Positions 9,873-18,822 are shown, numbered from the stretch's first letter. The stretch is DNA of 64,000 nucleotides from Pseudomonas farris (GCF_019145235.1 NZ_JAHSTV010000005.1:124001-188000); one strand, 5' to 3'. The notes: generated by a model not told the origin, from the letters alone. A program made the numbers and translations.

Positions 9873-11579
9873 TTAGAGGAAGAAATCCACGCGGAAATAG
9901 ATCGGCGCTTCGCGCTCGGTCAGGGCATCCGGGCGTTCCAGGGAATGGGCGAAGGTGACGCTGGCGCTCAGGTGCTCACCACGGGCAAACAACTCCAGTG
10001 AGTTGCTGGACATGCGCCCGTGCTGATCGCCGTTGTAGCGATCGCCACGAATTACACCCTGGTCGTAACCGAGGCTGGTGCCGTATTCGGCGAACACCGG
10101 GCGTAGCCATTCCAGTGTCACGGGACGGCTCCAGCGCAGATCATTGCGCCAGTAGCCACCGCTGTCGCCGGACAAGGACTGGTCCTTGTAACCACGGATC
10201 GACGATTGTCCGCCCAAGCTCATGCGCTGAGGGCTGAATAGCACGTCTTCACTGCGCTGGCCGGTCATCAGGCTGCTGAAACTGAAGGACTCGCCACCCA
10301 GCACAAAGGGCTGCAGATAGCTGAGGGTGGCGGTGTATTTGCGATAGCGCGCATCCGGCAGCCCAGGCCCCGGCTCGTGATCGCCCTGGGCGTCAAGAGC
10401 ACCGATGCCGTTTTGCAGGCCCAGGTCGAGGTTGACGAAGGCATTGCCGATCCGCCGGCCATGGTTGATGCCGAACTGCGCCTCGCTGATGCGATTGCTG
10501 CTTTCAGCGAGTTTGCTGTCTTCAATGAAGTTGTTGGTGCGCAGGTACGCCAGACCGGTGTTGAGCGAAGTCTTGCTCACCGAGTCGCGATGGATCACCC
10601 GCTCCAGGCGCAACTGATGATTCTGGCTGTCGCCGCTCTGCTTGAAATTGAAGCCGTTGGCCTGGCCCAGGGCGCGGTATTCGCTCTGGCTGTAGGTGTA
10701 GCTCAGGTTCCACCAGCCAAAGGGCAGGTTGTAATAGAGCATGCCATTGCGCGAGGTTTTCTGATGGTCGCTGATGGCATCGTGGCCGCCGCGCAAGGCC
10801 AGTTGATCGGCCAGGCCCAAAGGGCTGTCCCAGTCCAGGGCGGTTCCCCATTGCTGCTCGCCGGTGCTTTTCTGCCCATCGTTATGCCGCGAGAGGCCGA
10901 CGCGCCAGGGTTTCTGCGCAGAGTTATTGACCAGCACTTCGCTGCCACCGATGCTCTGCCCTGGTGTCAGTTCCATTTGCGCACGGTTGGATGGCAAACG
11001 GTTCAGTTGATCGACCATCTGTTCGATCTCCCGCAGGTTGACCAAGTCGCCGGCCTTACCGGGAAACGCCATCGCCAACTCGCGGTCCGACAGTTTGCTG
11101 TTTTCGGCGCCTTTCAAGCCTTCGAGTCGCCCTTCCACTACCAGCACACTCAAATGCCCGCCGGACAAATCCTGCTGCGGTAGATAAGCGCGGCTGGTGA
11201 CCAGGCCTTTTTCGAGATAGTGGTTGGTGATGACCTTGAGCAACTGGTTAAGCTGCGGCACGCCCAGGCACTGGTTGAGAAAGGGCTTGAGCAGACGTTG
11301 ACGCTCGCCCTCGGACAGGGCATCGGCGCCCTTGAGCTCAATGGTCTTGATCGGGAAGCAACGGCTGTCGGTAGGGGCCGTCGGCTGGGTAGGCTTCGCC
11401 TCCTTGCCGGGCAGGTCCTTGAGCTCCTCAAGACGTCGGCGCTGTTCTTCGAGCAGGCGGTCCTGACGCTCACGGATCAGGTCCGTGTCACCGGGGGTTG
11501 GCGCAGCATAAGCGAGCGTTAGCGGAGAAAGGCACAGCAAAGCCAGGCACAACCTCGCCCAATGGGCGGGTGAGAACAT
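9873..11579 (-). CDS. cdiB: CdiB/ShlB-family two-partner secretion outer-membrane transporter
   Basis: This 568-residue Omp85-superfamily translocator exports the adjacent CdiA across the outer membrane. A signal peptide (about residues 1-25) is followed by a coiled, Arg/Glu-rich plug helix (about 32-55), POTRA domains (about 70-220, with the CFPI and CLG segments) and a C-terminal 16-strand barrel. The conserved R-G-Y motif ('IRGYKD', about residue 470) that inserts into the pore is visible, and the protein ends in an aromatic residue (F-F-L), the outer-membrane assembly signal. Length matches FhaC/ShlB relatives. It is the first gene of the cdiB-cdiA-immunity operon. Confidence 0.93.
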   Translation of the reverse strand: MFSPAHWARLCLALLCLSPLTLAYAAPTPGDTDLIRERQDRLLEEQRRRLEELKDLPGKEAKPTQPTAPTDSRCFPIKTIELKGADALSEGERQRLLKPFLNQCLGVPQLNQLLKVITNHYLEKGLVTSRAYLPQQDLSGGHLSVLVVEGRLEGLKGAENSKLSDRELAMAFPGKAGDLVNLREIEQMVDQLNRLPSNRAQMELTPGQSIGGSEVLVNNSAQKPWRVGLSRHNDGQKSTGEQQWGTALDWDSPLGLADQLALRGGHDAISDHQKTSRNGMLYYNLPFGWWNLSYTYSQSEYRALGQANGFNFKQSGDSQNHQLRLERVIHRDSVSKTSLNTGLAYLRTNNFIEDSKLAESSNRISEAQFGINHGRRIGNAFVNLDLGLQNGIGALDAQGDHEPGPGLPDARYRKYTATLSYLQPFVLGGESFSFSSLMTGQRSEDVLFSPQRMSLGGQSSIRGYKDQSLSGDSGGYWRNDLRWSRPVTLEWLRPVFAEYGTSLGYDQGVIRGDRYNGDQHGRMSSNSLELFARGEHLSASVTFAHSLERPDALTEREAPIYFRVDFFL

Positions 11580-12137
11580 GTTCGATCCCTCGATACGGAA
11601 ATGACAGCACGCTCGCGAGCGGACGAATAGCCATATACCGGCTTACTCCCACAAAACGCTCACGTTGCTGATGCGCAAAACTACGCGCACACCAGACCCC
11701 GCATATCGTTTTCGGTTCAAGGGCGCGGAAACTTTCTACTAAAAAAAAAGACGTATCTCACAGGACGCGTCTGAAATTACGACTGAACAAGGCAGATCTT
11801 TTCACGGCGGCTGAGCTACCGCTCCAGACTCCAAAGCAGGGCAGAAGCCTTCAAAGGGGGTTAGGGAGAGATAAGCCGCACCGGGAGCACTTCCTGTGAA
11901 CGGAACCACACCCTGCCGTTAAAATAGTGGCCACTCTGGGAGCATTTGGCGTGACATTTGAATTGGTGGCAGGGATGTAGAAGGGATGATTTCAAAACGC
12001 AAGAAGGTTCTGCTGCGATCACGGTCGTACACGAACACCCAAGAGCCCGCGTACCTGATTTACTCATGCCAACAGTGCCGTATCGCCTCAAAACAGCATG
12101 GCTTGAGTAGTACAATCGAGTAGTACAACCGGAAAAC
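11580..12137. other. Non-coding gap between cdiB and tRNA-Ser
   Basis: About 560 bases without a gene I can support. The cdiB promoter should lie in the left part. A run of nine A residues next to 'agacgtatctcacaggacgcgtct' (11742-11774) could form a weak stem ending in a U-tract on the minus strand. A 45-codon open frame on the plus strand (from 11986) shows no recognisable feature. The region separates an accessory cdi locus from a tRNA gene, so it may hold an island edge, but I see no integrase and no clear direct repeat of the tRNA end. Confidence 0.4.
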
Positions 12138-12174
12138 AAAAAGCCCCGTAACTCATTGAGTTACGGGGCTTTTC
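12138..12174 (-). terminator. Rho-independent terminator after tRNA-Ser
   Basis: A strong inverted repeat (AAAAGCCCCGTAACTC ... GAGTTACGGGGCTTTT) with a short ATT-type loop and flanking A/T runs on both sides. It lies seven bases downstream of the 3' CCA end of the minus-strand tRNA-Ser gene and should end its transcript; the symmetry would allow bidirectional use. Confidence 0.85.
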
Positions 12175-12180
12175 TATGTA

Positions 12181-12270
12181 TGGCGGAGAGATAGGGATTC
12201 GAACCCTAGGTACCGGTGAAGGTACAACGGATTTCGAATCCGTCCCATTCGGCCACTCTGGCATCTCTCC
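12181..12270 (-). tRNA. tRNA-Ser (anticodon CGA)
   Basis: A 90-nucleotide class II tRNA with encoded CCA. The acceptor stem GGAGAGA/TCTCTCC closes the cloverleaf. The anticodon loop reads TTCGAAA (anticodon CGA at 12234-12236), there is a long variable arm, and the T-loop reads GGTTCGAATCC. It decodes UCG. It lies downstream of purC on the same strand. Confidence 0.95.
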
Positions 12271-12353
12271 AACGGCGCGCATCATAACAACACTTTTGCC
12301 GGAAGCGAACCCCCTAAGCAAAATTTTTCCGTGCTATCAGATGCTTGCGTCGA

Positions 12354-13067
12354 TTACAGCGGTACGCCCAGACGATTGGCGACTTCTTCATAGGCTTCGA
12401 TGACGTCACCGAGGCCCTGACGGAAGCGGTCCTTGTCCATTTTCTTGCCGGTGGCCTTGTCCCACAGACGGCAGCCGTCCGGGCTGAACTCGTCGCCCAG
12501 GACGATGGAGCCGTCGGAGAAAACGCCGAATTCCAGTTTGAAGTCGACCAGCAGCAGGCCAGCGTCGTCGAACAGTTTGCTCAGGACTTCGTTGACCTTG
12601 AGCGACAGTTCTTTCATGCGAACCAGTTGCTCGGCAGTGCCCCAACCGAATGCCACGACGTGGGATTCGTTGATGAACGGATCGCCCTTGGCGTCGTCCT
12701 TCAGGAACAGTTCGAAGGTGTAAGGGTTGAGCTTCATGCCTTCTTCGACGCCCAGACGCTTGACCAGGCTGCCGGCAGCGTAGTTACGCACGACGCACTC
12801 GACCGGAATCATGTCGAGCTTTTTCACCAGGCATTCGTTGTCGCCCAGCAGTTTGTCGAATTGAGTCGGCACGCCGGCTGCTTCGAGTTTCTGCATGATG
12901 AAGGCGTTGAACTTGTTGTTCACCATGCCTTTGCGGTCGAGCTGCTCGATGCGCTTGCCGTCGAACGCCGAGGTGTCGTTGCGAAACAGCAGGATCAAGC
13001 GGTCAGCGTCATCGGTCTTGTAAACCGATTTGGCTTTGCCGCGGTAGAGTTCTTCACGTTTTTCCAT
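12354..13067 (-). CDS. purC: Phosphoribosylaminoimidazole-succinocarboxamide synthase
   Basis: SAICAR synthase (237 residues, the normal bacterial length) joins CAIR and aspartate using ATP in de novo purine synthesis. It begins with the family's Y-R-G-K-A-K-S-V-Y segment and contains S-A-F-D near residue 34. The [13 protein letters not shown] motif is in the middle, and D-F-K-L-E-F-G followed by G-D-E-F-S-P-D ATP/metal-binding signatures lie towards the C-terminus. It is last in the dapA-bamC-MBL-purC gene row, the order also seen in other pseudomonads. Confidence 0.97.
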   Translation of the reverse strand: MEKREELYRGKAKSVYKTDDADRLILLFRNDTSAFDGKRIEQLDRKGMVNNKFNAFIMQKLEAAGVPTQFDKLLGDNECLVKKLDMIPVECVVRNYAAGSLVKRLGVEEGMKLNPYTFELFLKDDAKGDPFINESHVVAFGWGTAEQLVRMKELSLKVNEVLSKLFDDAGLLLVDFKLEFGVFSDGSIVLGDEFSPDGCRLWDKATGKKMDKDRFRQGLGDVIEAYEEVANRLGVPL

Positions 13068-13095
13068 GATGGGCTCCGCTTGCTAAGTAGGTGGG

Positions 13096-13854
13096 CTAGG
13101 CGATGTGTCGCCAGTCGAGCCCTGAATCTTGATCGGCCAGTTGCAGCCAGTCCGGGTCGCACCCGAGGGTGTCGACAAAACATTGCCGGGCCAGCTGCGG
13201 CAGGTTGTTCTTGCTGCTCAGATGGGCCAGGACCAGGTGTTGCAGGCCTTGCCAGCCCAACTCGGACACCAGGAATGCCGCCTGATGGTTGTTCAAATGT
13301 CCCAATTCACCGCCCACCCGCTGCTTGAGAAAGTACGGGTAGTGACCGCGAGCCAGCATGTCACGGCAATGGTTGGACTCGATCATCAATGCATCGAGGT
13401 CCCGGTAGCCGTCCAGCACCGTATTGCAATACGAGCCCAGGTCGGTCAACAGGCCGAAACGCCGTTGACCGTCACTGAAGACATACTGCGTCGGTTCCTG
13501 TGCATCATGCGCCACGGCAATGACGCCGATGCTCAGGTTGCCGATTTGCAGTTGCTCGCCGCCAGCCAGAAAGCCTGCGGGTTCAATCGGTTTGCGCATC
13601 CCGCGCAGGGTCCCGCGACTGAGGTAGACAGGCAGATTGTAACGCCGAGACAGCAAACCCACGCCATGCACGTGGTCGGCATGTTCGTGGGTCACGAGTA
13701 TCGCGCTCAGCTGCGAAGGGTTCACACCCAGTCGCAGCAGGCGTTTTTCGGTTTCTCGCAGGGAGAAACCACAATCCACCAGTACATACGTGTCGTCGCT
13801 GGCTATCAGCGTGCCGTTCCCTTGGCTACCGCTGCCGAGAACGGCAAAACGCAT
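13096..13854 (-). CDS. MBL-fold metallohydrolase (YycJ/WalJ-like)
   Basis: A 252-residue metallo-beta-lactamase-fold hydrolase. The metal-binding H-E-H-A-D-H motif is at about residues 55-60. Further His/Asp ligands follow in H-D-A-Q-E-P, in E-S-N-H and in a C-terminal H-L-S-S-K-N-N segment. The N-terminal G-S-G-S-Q-G-N-G motif is typical of the YycJ-type subgroup. Physiological substrate unknown; some relatives act on nucleic acids. Its ATG is four bases downstream of the bamC stop, so it is likely cotranscribed with bamC and purC. Confidence 0.88.
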   Translation of the reverse strand: MRFAVLGSGSQGNGTLIASDDTYVLVDCGFSLRETEKRLLRLGVNPSQLSAILVTHEHADHVHGVGLLSRRYNLPVYLSRGTLRGMRKPIEPAGFLAGGEQLQIGNLSIGVIAVAHDAQEPTQYVFSDGQRRFGLLTDLGSYCNTVLDGYRDLDALMIESNHCRDMLARGHYPYFLKQRVGGELGHLNNHQAAFLVSELGWQGLQHLVLAHLSSKNNLPQLARQCFVDTLGCDPDWLQLADQDSGLDWRHIA

Positions 13855-13858
13855 GTGA

Positions 13859-14974
13859 TCAGCCCAGGTTGTCCTGAATCACGCTCAACACTTTACGCGC
13901 CACGTCTGCTGGCGCCACGGTGTTGATGTTTTTCTCGACGGTGACTTGGACGTTCTCGCCAACCTTGCTCAGGCGAACCTGATAACGCTCGGCGCGAGCT
14001 TCAACTTCTTCCTTGTCCGGCTTGCTGCCGAACAGACCGCTGAAGAAACCTGGCTTCTCGTCCTTTTTCTCGGCTTTTTCGGCGAGGTTGATGTAGTACA
14101 GGCCCAGGCTGCGGTTGATGTCTTCAACACGCCATTCGCCCTGTTCCAGCGCACGACCGACACTCGACCAGGCACGATCCAGATCGGAACCGACGTTGAG
14201 CACCGGGTTGCCGCTGCCATCTTCGGTCAGGCTGACACGACTTGGCGTATCGAAATCACGAGAGGCCAGCATGGAGACCGAACCGCCCTTCTCCGAAGTA
14301 CGGCTCATGCTCGCGAGCATGTCGTCGACCAGTGCTGCGTCCAGGCCGGTGTTGACCGAGCGATTGGTGAAATCGACATTGGCGGTGCTGCCGGCAGGAC
14401 GCTCGGCGCTGACCACGTAGACTTCACTGGTGTTGCGCTGCACGCCTGGTTCGATACGCACCCGCACACGGCTTTCACTGTCGGCGCCGACACCGGCTGC
14501 GTTCAGGCGCTTGGCCATTGCGGCGGACAGTTCGTCGGAATGCTGCCAGGTGGTGGTGAATTCGCCGGTTTGCGGGCGTTGTTCGTCCAGACGGAAGCCG
14601 TTGTCCTGGAAGAACTGCACGGCCACGGGCCAGACTTCGGCCGGTGGGTGCTGGGCCATGACCCAACGCGAATCGCCGCTCTTCTGCAGGGTGTAGTCGC
14701 TGGCATCAGCCGCTGCCGACAGCGGCTGCGGACGAGGCACGATGTATTCGCCTTTGGCAGTGTCGTCGGCCACGTTGCGCGGGATCGGCAACAGCGGATC
14801 CAGACGCTTGGCGGTGCTGACGTCCGGTGGCAGTTGCATCGGTGCAGTCTGTTGCGCTTCCAGGTAGTCGCTACCACGGTCACGGAAATAACCTTCCGGG
14901 CCCCAGATCCATCCGCAGCCACTGGTGCTGGAGATAATCAAGGCAAGTGCGGAAAGTCCGGCCATTCGCTTCAT
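13859..14974 (-). CDS. bamC: Outer membrane assembly lipoprotein BamC (NlpB)
   Basis: A 371-residue lipoprotein of the BAM complex that inserts beta-barrel proteins into the outer membrane. A short signal peptide ends in a lipobox (S-T-S-G-C, Cys about residue 20). An unstructured BamD-binding N-terminal stretch is followed by the two NlpB helix-grip domains (about 90-210 and 230-371). It sits directly downstream of dapA, as in most gammaproteobacteria. The Lys/Glu-rich linker near residues 300-325 is typical of pseudomonad versions. Confidence 0.92.
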   Translation of the reverse strand: MKRMAGLSALALIISSTSGCGWIWGPEGYFRDRGSDYLEAQQTAPMQLPPDVSTAKRLDPLLPIPRNVADDTAKGEYIVPRPQPLSAAADASDYTLQKSGDSRWVMAQHPPAEVWPVAVQFFQDNGFRLDEQRPQTGEFTTTWQHSDELSAAMAKRLNAAGVGADSESRVRVRIEPGVQRNTSEVYVVSAERPAGSTANVDFTNRSVNTGLDAALVDDMLASMSRTSEKGGSVSMLASRDFDTPSRVSLTEDGSGNPVLNVGSDLDRAWSSVGRALEQGEWRVEDINRSLGLYYINLAEKAEKKDEKPGFFSGLFGSKPDKEEVEARAERYQVRLSKVGENVQVTVEKNINTVAPADVARKVLSVIQDNLG

Positions 14975-14991
14975 GCGTAGTACTTCCTCAA

Positions 14992-15870
14992 TTAAACCAG
15001 GACGCCGGACTGGCGCATGGCCTGCCGCAGCGGTTCGTGACAGGCAGCGCTGAGCCAGGTGAGCGGCAGACGAATACCGTCCGGCATCAAGCCCATTTCA
15101 TGCAGTGCCCATTTCACGGGGATAGGGTTGGATTCGATAAACAGGGTTTTATTGAGCGGCATCAGCTTTTCGTGGATCGCCCGGGCTTTGACAGCATCGC
15201 CGGCCATGGCCGCGGCGCACAGGTCGCTCATGGCGCGCGGTGCGACGTTGGCGGTCACCGAAATATTGCCCTTGCCGCCGAGCAGCATCAGCTCGACTGC
15301 GGTCGCGTCGTCTCCGGAATAAACCAGGAAGTCGCTGCTCACGCCGGCCAGGATGTCCTTGGCGCGCTGCAGGTCGCCCGTGGCTTCCTTGATGCCGATG
15401 ATGTTCTTCACGGTCGACAGGCGAATCACCGTCTCGGCCTGCATGTCGCAAGCGGTACGGCCCGGCACGTTGTAGAGAATCTGCGGGATGTCGACGGCTT
15501 CGGCGATTGCCTTGAAGTGCTGGTACAGGCCTTCTTGCGTCGGCTTGTTGTAATAAGGGGTTACCAGCAGGCACGCGTCGGCGCCGGCGTTCTTCGCGTT
15601 GGTCGTCAACTCGATCGCTTCGCGCGTCGAATTGGCGCCCGTACCGGCGATCACCGGAATACGCCCTGCAACCTGAGCAACCACGCGACGAATCACTTCA
15701 ATGTGCTCGTTCACGTCAAGCGTGGCCGACTCACCTGTAGTGCCGACCGCCACGATGGCGTTGGTGCCCTCTTGCAGGTGGAAGTCCACCAGTTTGCTCA
15801 GGCTGTCCCAGTCGAGACGACCCTGTGCATCCATGGGTGTGACCAGTGCCACCATACTGCCCGCAATCAT
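14992..15870 (-). CDS. dapA: 4-hydroxy-tetrahydrodipicolinate synthase
   Basis: A 292-residue enzyme that condenses pyruvate with aspartate semialdehyde, the first committed step of the lysine/diaminopimelate pathway. The family start [12 protein letters not shown] is present. The T-T-G-E-S motif, the Tyr motif [15 protein letters not shown] and the Schiff-base Lys in I-K-E-A-T-G-D follow. A longer open frame exists upstream, but the ATG at 15870 has an AGGAG ribosome site at good spacing and gives the normal length. Upstream of bamC with an 18-base gap. Confidence 0.96.
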   Translation of the reverse strand: MIAGSMVALVTPMDAQGRLDWDSLSKLVDFHLQEGTNAIVAVGTTGESATLDVNEHIEVIRRVVAQVAGRIPVIAGTGANSTREAIELTTNAKNAGADACLLVTPYYNKPTQEGLYQHFKAIAEAVDIPQILYNVPGRTACDMQAETVIRLSTVKNIIGIKEATGDLQRAKDILAGVSSDFLVYSGDDATAVELMLLGGKGNISVTANVAPRAMSDLCAAAMAGDAVKARAIHEKLMPLNKTLFIESNPIPVKWALHEMGLMPDGIRLPLTWLSAACHEPLRQAMRQSGVLV

Positions 15871-16195
15871 GCAACCGCTCCTGCCGGAAAAAGAGAGCGG
15901 TAATGGTACTGGCGCCAAGATGCTTGTACAAGCGAAGTACTGCGCTACTGCCATTCCCCTTGGCGCTGCTTTTCGCTACCCTTCAGACTTTGATCGGTAC
16001 TGATAAGCTCGTACGCCGTGTTCCAGCCTCCATTTTCGGCATCACAAGCCCCGATCCAGCGTTGCCACCCCTCGCTCTCGCCACTCTGGAGCACGTTGCA
16101 ACCTTCGGCCGGGTTTTCTGAATTCGCATCCGCAGGCTCGTCCCGGTAAAAAAGCGCATAAAAGTATCGACCGCTCATCGCTTTAGGAATGCTGC
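15871..16195. other. Divergent intergenic region dapA / gcvR
   Basis: About 325 bases between divergent genes, expected to hold both promoters. I cannot place a convincing -10/-35 pair. A 77-codon minus-strand open frame (15945-16178) crosses most of it. Its translation is Trp- and Tyr-containing and not of shadow type, but it lacks a clear ribosome site, so it is listed separately with low confidence. Confidence 0.5.
15945..16178 (-). CDS. Possible small protein, unknown
   Basis: A 77-residue open frame starting with [11 protein letters not shown], with four Trp and two Cys and an acidic, soluble composition that looks protein-like. It fills the dapA/gcvR divergent gap in the direction of dapA. 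Against it: no good Shine-Dalgarno sequence precedes the ATG, and the annotated pseudomonad layout I remember has no gene here. It could be a small dapA-linked gene or chance. Confidence 0.3.
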   Translation of the reverse strand: MSGRYFYALFYRDEPADANSENPAEGCNVLQSGESEGWQRWIGACDAENGGWNTAYELISTDQSLKGSEKQRQGEWQ

Positions 16196-16756
16196 ATGTC
16201 CACCCCCACAGTTCGCGAACAATTCCTTGTCATCAGTGCCCTCGGCGCCAACCCCATGGAGCTGACTAACGTCCTGTGCCGCGCCAGCCATGAAAACCGC
16301 TGCGCCGTAGTCACTTCTCGGCTGACGCGCCATGGCGAATGCAGTGCGTTGATCCTTGAAATCTCGGGCAGCTGGGACGCCCTGGCGCGCCTCGAAGGCA
16401 GCCTCCCAGTGATGGCCAAACGGCACGCCTTCACCGTTAACGTGGTCCGCAGCGCTGCCCTGGAGAACCGTCCGCAAGCCCTGCCGTACGTTGCCTACGT
16501 CAGCTCAGCCTACCGCCCGGACATCATCAACGAGCTGTGCCAGTTCTTCATGGATCACAACGTCGAGCTGGAGAACCTGACCTGCGACACCTATCAGGCC
16601 CCGCAGACCGGCGGCACCATGCTTAACGCTACGTTCACCGTGACCTTGCCGGCCGGCACCCAGATCAGCTGGTTGCGTGACCAGTTCCTGGATTTCGCCG
16701 ACGCCATGAACCTGGACGCACTGATTGAACCGTGGCGCCCACAAAACCCAATGTAA
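16196..16756 (+). CDS. gcvR: Glycine cleavage system transcriptional repressor GcvR (ACT domains)
   Basis: A 186-residue ACT-domain protein. In enterics GcvR binds GcvA and glycine to repress the glycine cleavage operon; it does not itself bind DNA. An N-terminal ACT repeat (about residues 8-80, with the F-L-V-I-S-A-L-G start) and a second ACT repeat (about 95-180) are visible. The gene is followed after 10 bases by bcp, an arrangement shared across Pseudomonas and related genera. Start chosen at the first ATG, preceded by AGGA. Confidence 0.88.
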   Translation: MSTPTVREQFLVISALGANPMELTNVLCRASHENRCAVVTSRLTRHGECSALILEISGSWDALARLEGSLPVMAKRHAFTVNVVRSAALENRPQALPYVAYVSSAYRPDIINELCQFFMDHNVELENLTCDTYQAPQTGGTMLNATFTVTLPAGTQISWLRDQFLDFADAMNLDALIEPWRPQNPM

Positions 16757-16766
16757 GGAAGCTTTC

Positions 16767-17240
16767 ATGGCCGTAACCATCGACCAACCGGTTGCCGACT
16801 TCGAAGCACCCGCCACCAGCGGGCAATCCGTCAGCCTCGCGGGCCTCAAAGGCAAGCAAGTGGTGATTTACTTCTATCCGAAGGACAGCACGCCGGGCTG
16901 CACCACTCAGGGTCAGGGTTTTCGTGATCAGCTTGACGCCTTTAAAGCCTCCAATACCGAAGTCTTCGGCGTGTCTCGCGACAGCCTGAAATCCCACGAA
17001 AACTTCAAGGCCAAGCAGGCGTTCACCTTCGAGCTGATTAGCGACAAGGAAGAAGCGCTGTGCCAGCTGTTCGACGTGATCAAACTGAAAAAGCTCTACG
17101 GCAAGGAATATATGGGCGTTGATCGCAGCACATTCCTGATCGACAAGGATGGTGTGCTGCGTCAGGAATGGCGCGGTGTGAAAGTGCCGGGGCATGTGGA
17201 TGCGGTTTTGGCTGCTGCTCAGGCGCTGAACAAGGCCTGA
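16767..17240 (+). CDS. bcp: Thiol peroxidase / peroxiredoxin Bcp (PrxQ)
   Basis: A 157-residue AhpC/TSA-family peroxiredoxin that reduces peroxides and organic hydroperoxides. The peroxidatic Cys is in T-P-G-C-T-T-Q (Cys45), preceded by Y-F-Y-P-K-D. The second Cys found five residues later in E. coli Bcp is a Gln here (Gln50), so this enzyme either uses another Cys (one lies in the A-L-C-Q-L-F segment) or works in a 1-Cys manner. Start at 16767 is set by AAGGAAG just upstream; a longer frame runs back into gcvR. Probably cotranscribed with gcvR. Confidence 0.94.
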   Translation: MAVTIDQPVADFEAPATSGQSVSLAGLKGKQVVIYFYPKDSTPGCTTQGQGFRDQLDAFKASNTEVFGVSRDSLKSHENFKAKQAFTFELISDKEEALCQLFDVIKLKKLYGKEYMGVDRSTFLIDKDGVLRQEWRGVKVPGHVDAVLAAAQALNKA

Positions 17241-17265
17241 TTATTTGGGCGTCTGTTCGGACGCC

Positions 17266-17347
17266 TTCGCGGGCAAGTCGGATCGCCGCACCGCTCGCTC
17301 CTACAGGATTTGCGCAATCCCTGTGGGACCGAGCCTGCTCGGGCTGA
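17266..17347. repeat. Degenerate REP pair between bcp and the PerM-like gene
   Basis: Two diverged REP-like units in inverted orientation (ttcgcgggcaag...gctcgctcctacagg and tgtgggaccgagcctgctcggg) in the convergent gap between bcp and the downstream minus-strand permease gene. A short GGCGTC/GACGCC stem (17249-17267) precedes them. Both units carry mutations relative to the clean copies at 29.0, 36.8 and 44.4 kb. Confidence 0.6.
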
Positions 17348-17382
17348 GGCCATTCGCCTCACTGAAAAGTCCAGCCTGACAA

Positions 17383-18453
17383 TTAAAGCAGTGGCGCCAC
17401 AATCGGCTCTTTGCGCGGCCAGGCATCCAGCACGGCCTTGAACAGCGTCGCCAGGGGTATCGCAAAGAATACGCCCCAGAAGCCCCACAACCCGCCAAAC
17501 AACAGCACCGCGCAAATGATCGCCACCGGATGCAGGTTGACCGCCTCCGAGAACAGCAGTGGCACCAACACGTTGCCGTCCAGCGTCTGGATGATCCCGT
17601 AGACCGCCATCAAATAGATGAACTGATCGCTCCAGCCCCACTGGAACAGTGCAATCAGCAGCACCGGCACGGTCACCACCACTGCTCCGACGTAAGGCAC
17701 CACCACCGACACACCCACCAGCAACGCCAGCAGCGCCGAATAGTTGAGCCCCAGCGCCACGAAGGCGATGTAAGTCACGCCACCGCAAATGAAGATTTCG
17801 ATGACCTTGCCGCGAATGTAATTGGCGATCTGCCGGTTCATTTCCTGGGCGACCCGGGTGATCAGCGCCCGCTCACGCGGCAGATAACCGCGCACCCACT
17901 GGCCGATCATCTCCCGGTCCTTGAGAAAGAAGAACACCAGGATCGGCACCAGCACCAGGTAGATCATGATGTTCACCAGAAGTGGCAGACTCGACAGCGA
18001 GAATGTCAGCGCCCACTGGCCGAATTTGCCGATCTCGCCCCGCGCTACTTCGATCGCCTGCAGCACTTGTTCATCCGACACCAGGTGCGGATAGCGCTCG
18101 GGTAGCAGCAACAGCAGCGACTGCCACTTGGCAAGCATGCCGGGCAATTCGTTGAACAACGTGATCAGTTGGTGCCAGAGCAGTGGCACCACGATGATGA
18201 TAAAGACCAGCAACAACCCCATGAATAACGCGAAAACCAGCCCCACCGCCACGCCACCAGGCACACGCAGGCGCTCGAGGGTCACTACCAGCCCCTGCAT
18301 CAGATACGCCAGCACCATACCGGCCAGTACTGGCGCGAGCATTCCACCCAGGGTAAGCACCGCGGTAAATGCCAGAAACAGCAGCACCGCCAGTACCACA
18401 GCCTCTTCATCCGAGAAATAGCGCTGAATCCAGTCGCGTAACACCTTGAACAT
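17383..18453 (-). CDS. AI-2E family transporter / PerM-like permease
   Basis: A 356-residue inner-membrane protein of the AI-2E exporter (PerM/TqsA, DUF20) family with about eight hydrophobic segments: pairs near the N-terminus (about 18-75), one near 150-175 and a cluster at 215-340. The characteristic P-Y-V-G-A segment and the C-terminal G-x-x-G-F-W-G-x-x-F-A-I-P signature are present. Substrate unknown; family members have been linked to autoinducer export, sodium/proton exchange or stress tolerance. The ATG at 18453, preceded by AAGGATTATTG, is preferred over a TTG one codon earlier. Convergent with bcp. Confidence 0.9.
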   Translation of the reverse strand: MFKVLRDWIQRYFSDEEAVVLAVLLFLAFTAVLTLGGMLAPVLAGMVLAYLMQGLVVTLERLRVPGGVAVGLVFALFMGLLLVFIIIVVPLLWHQLITLFNELPGMLAKWQSLLLLLPERYPHLVSDEQVLQAIEVARGEIGKFGQWALTFSLSSLPLLVNIMIYLVLVPILVFFFLKDREMIGQWVRGYLPRERALITRVAQEMNRQIANYIRGKVIEIFICGGVTYIAFVALGLNYSALLALLVGVSVVVPYVGAVVVTVPVLLIALFQWGWSDQFIYLMAVYGIIQTLDGNVLVPLLFSEAVNLHPVAIICAVLLFGGLWGFWGVFFAIPLATLFKAVLDAWPRKEPIVAPLL

Positions 18454-18484
18454 CAATAATCCTTAGAAACGAACGCAGCAGGTT

Positions 18485-18724
18485 TCAGGCTTTTTTCAAC
18501 CAATAGCGGTAAACGCCCGCCTCATCTTCTTCACGAAGCAGCGTATGACCGGCCAATCGGGCAAAGGTGCGAAAGTCGCGCTGGGAACCCGCATCGGTAG
18601 CAATCACCTTGAGTACCGCACCGCTGGCCAGTCGGTTGAGTTCCAGTTTGGCCTTGAGCAACGGCAACGGGCAATTCAGACCGCTGGCGTCCAGTTCGGC
18701 GTCGTGGGTTACTGCGTCAGTCAT
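18485..18724 (-). CDS. TusA/SirA-family sulfurtransferase-like protein
   Basis: A 79-residue TusA-fold protein with the invariant L-N-C-P-L-P motif (Cys about residue 18) that carries persulfide sulfur. In E. coli TusA relays sulfur for 2-thiouridine synthesis in tRNA; orthologues in this genomic position in Pseudomonas are annotated as TusA-like and linked to molybdenum/sulfur metabolism. It is upstream of the permease gene on the same strand with a 31-base gap, and divergent from the protease gene. Confidence 0.9.
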   Translation of the reverse strand: MTDAVTHDAELDASGLNCPLPLLKAKLELNRLASGAVLKVIATDAGSQRDFRTFARLAGHTLLREEDEAGVYRYWLKKA

Positions 18725-18822
18725 CGAATCACTCCGGGGCAGGGGGTTAAGCAGCTTAGAATATCTGGTCCCAAGCGTAGTGTCCGGCTACAGTAAGGTC
18801 TTTGTCGACTAAGGCTTTGTGC

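Noticed and set aside
3815..9958. Long plus-strand open frames (608, 732 and 394 codons) opposite cdiA
   Set aside because: They are shadows of the repeat-rich cdiA gene in high-G+C DNA; the translations lack domains and show the Ala/Val/Asp/Gly/Gln bias of antisense frames.
11928..11941. Match ggccactctgg to the tRNA-Ser gene as an attachment-site remnant
   Set aside because: Eleven bases and not at the tRNA 3' end; could be chance.
11986..12123. 45-codon plus-strand open frame before tRNA-Ser
   Set aside because: No ribosome site, no recognisable feature; likely non-coding.
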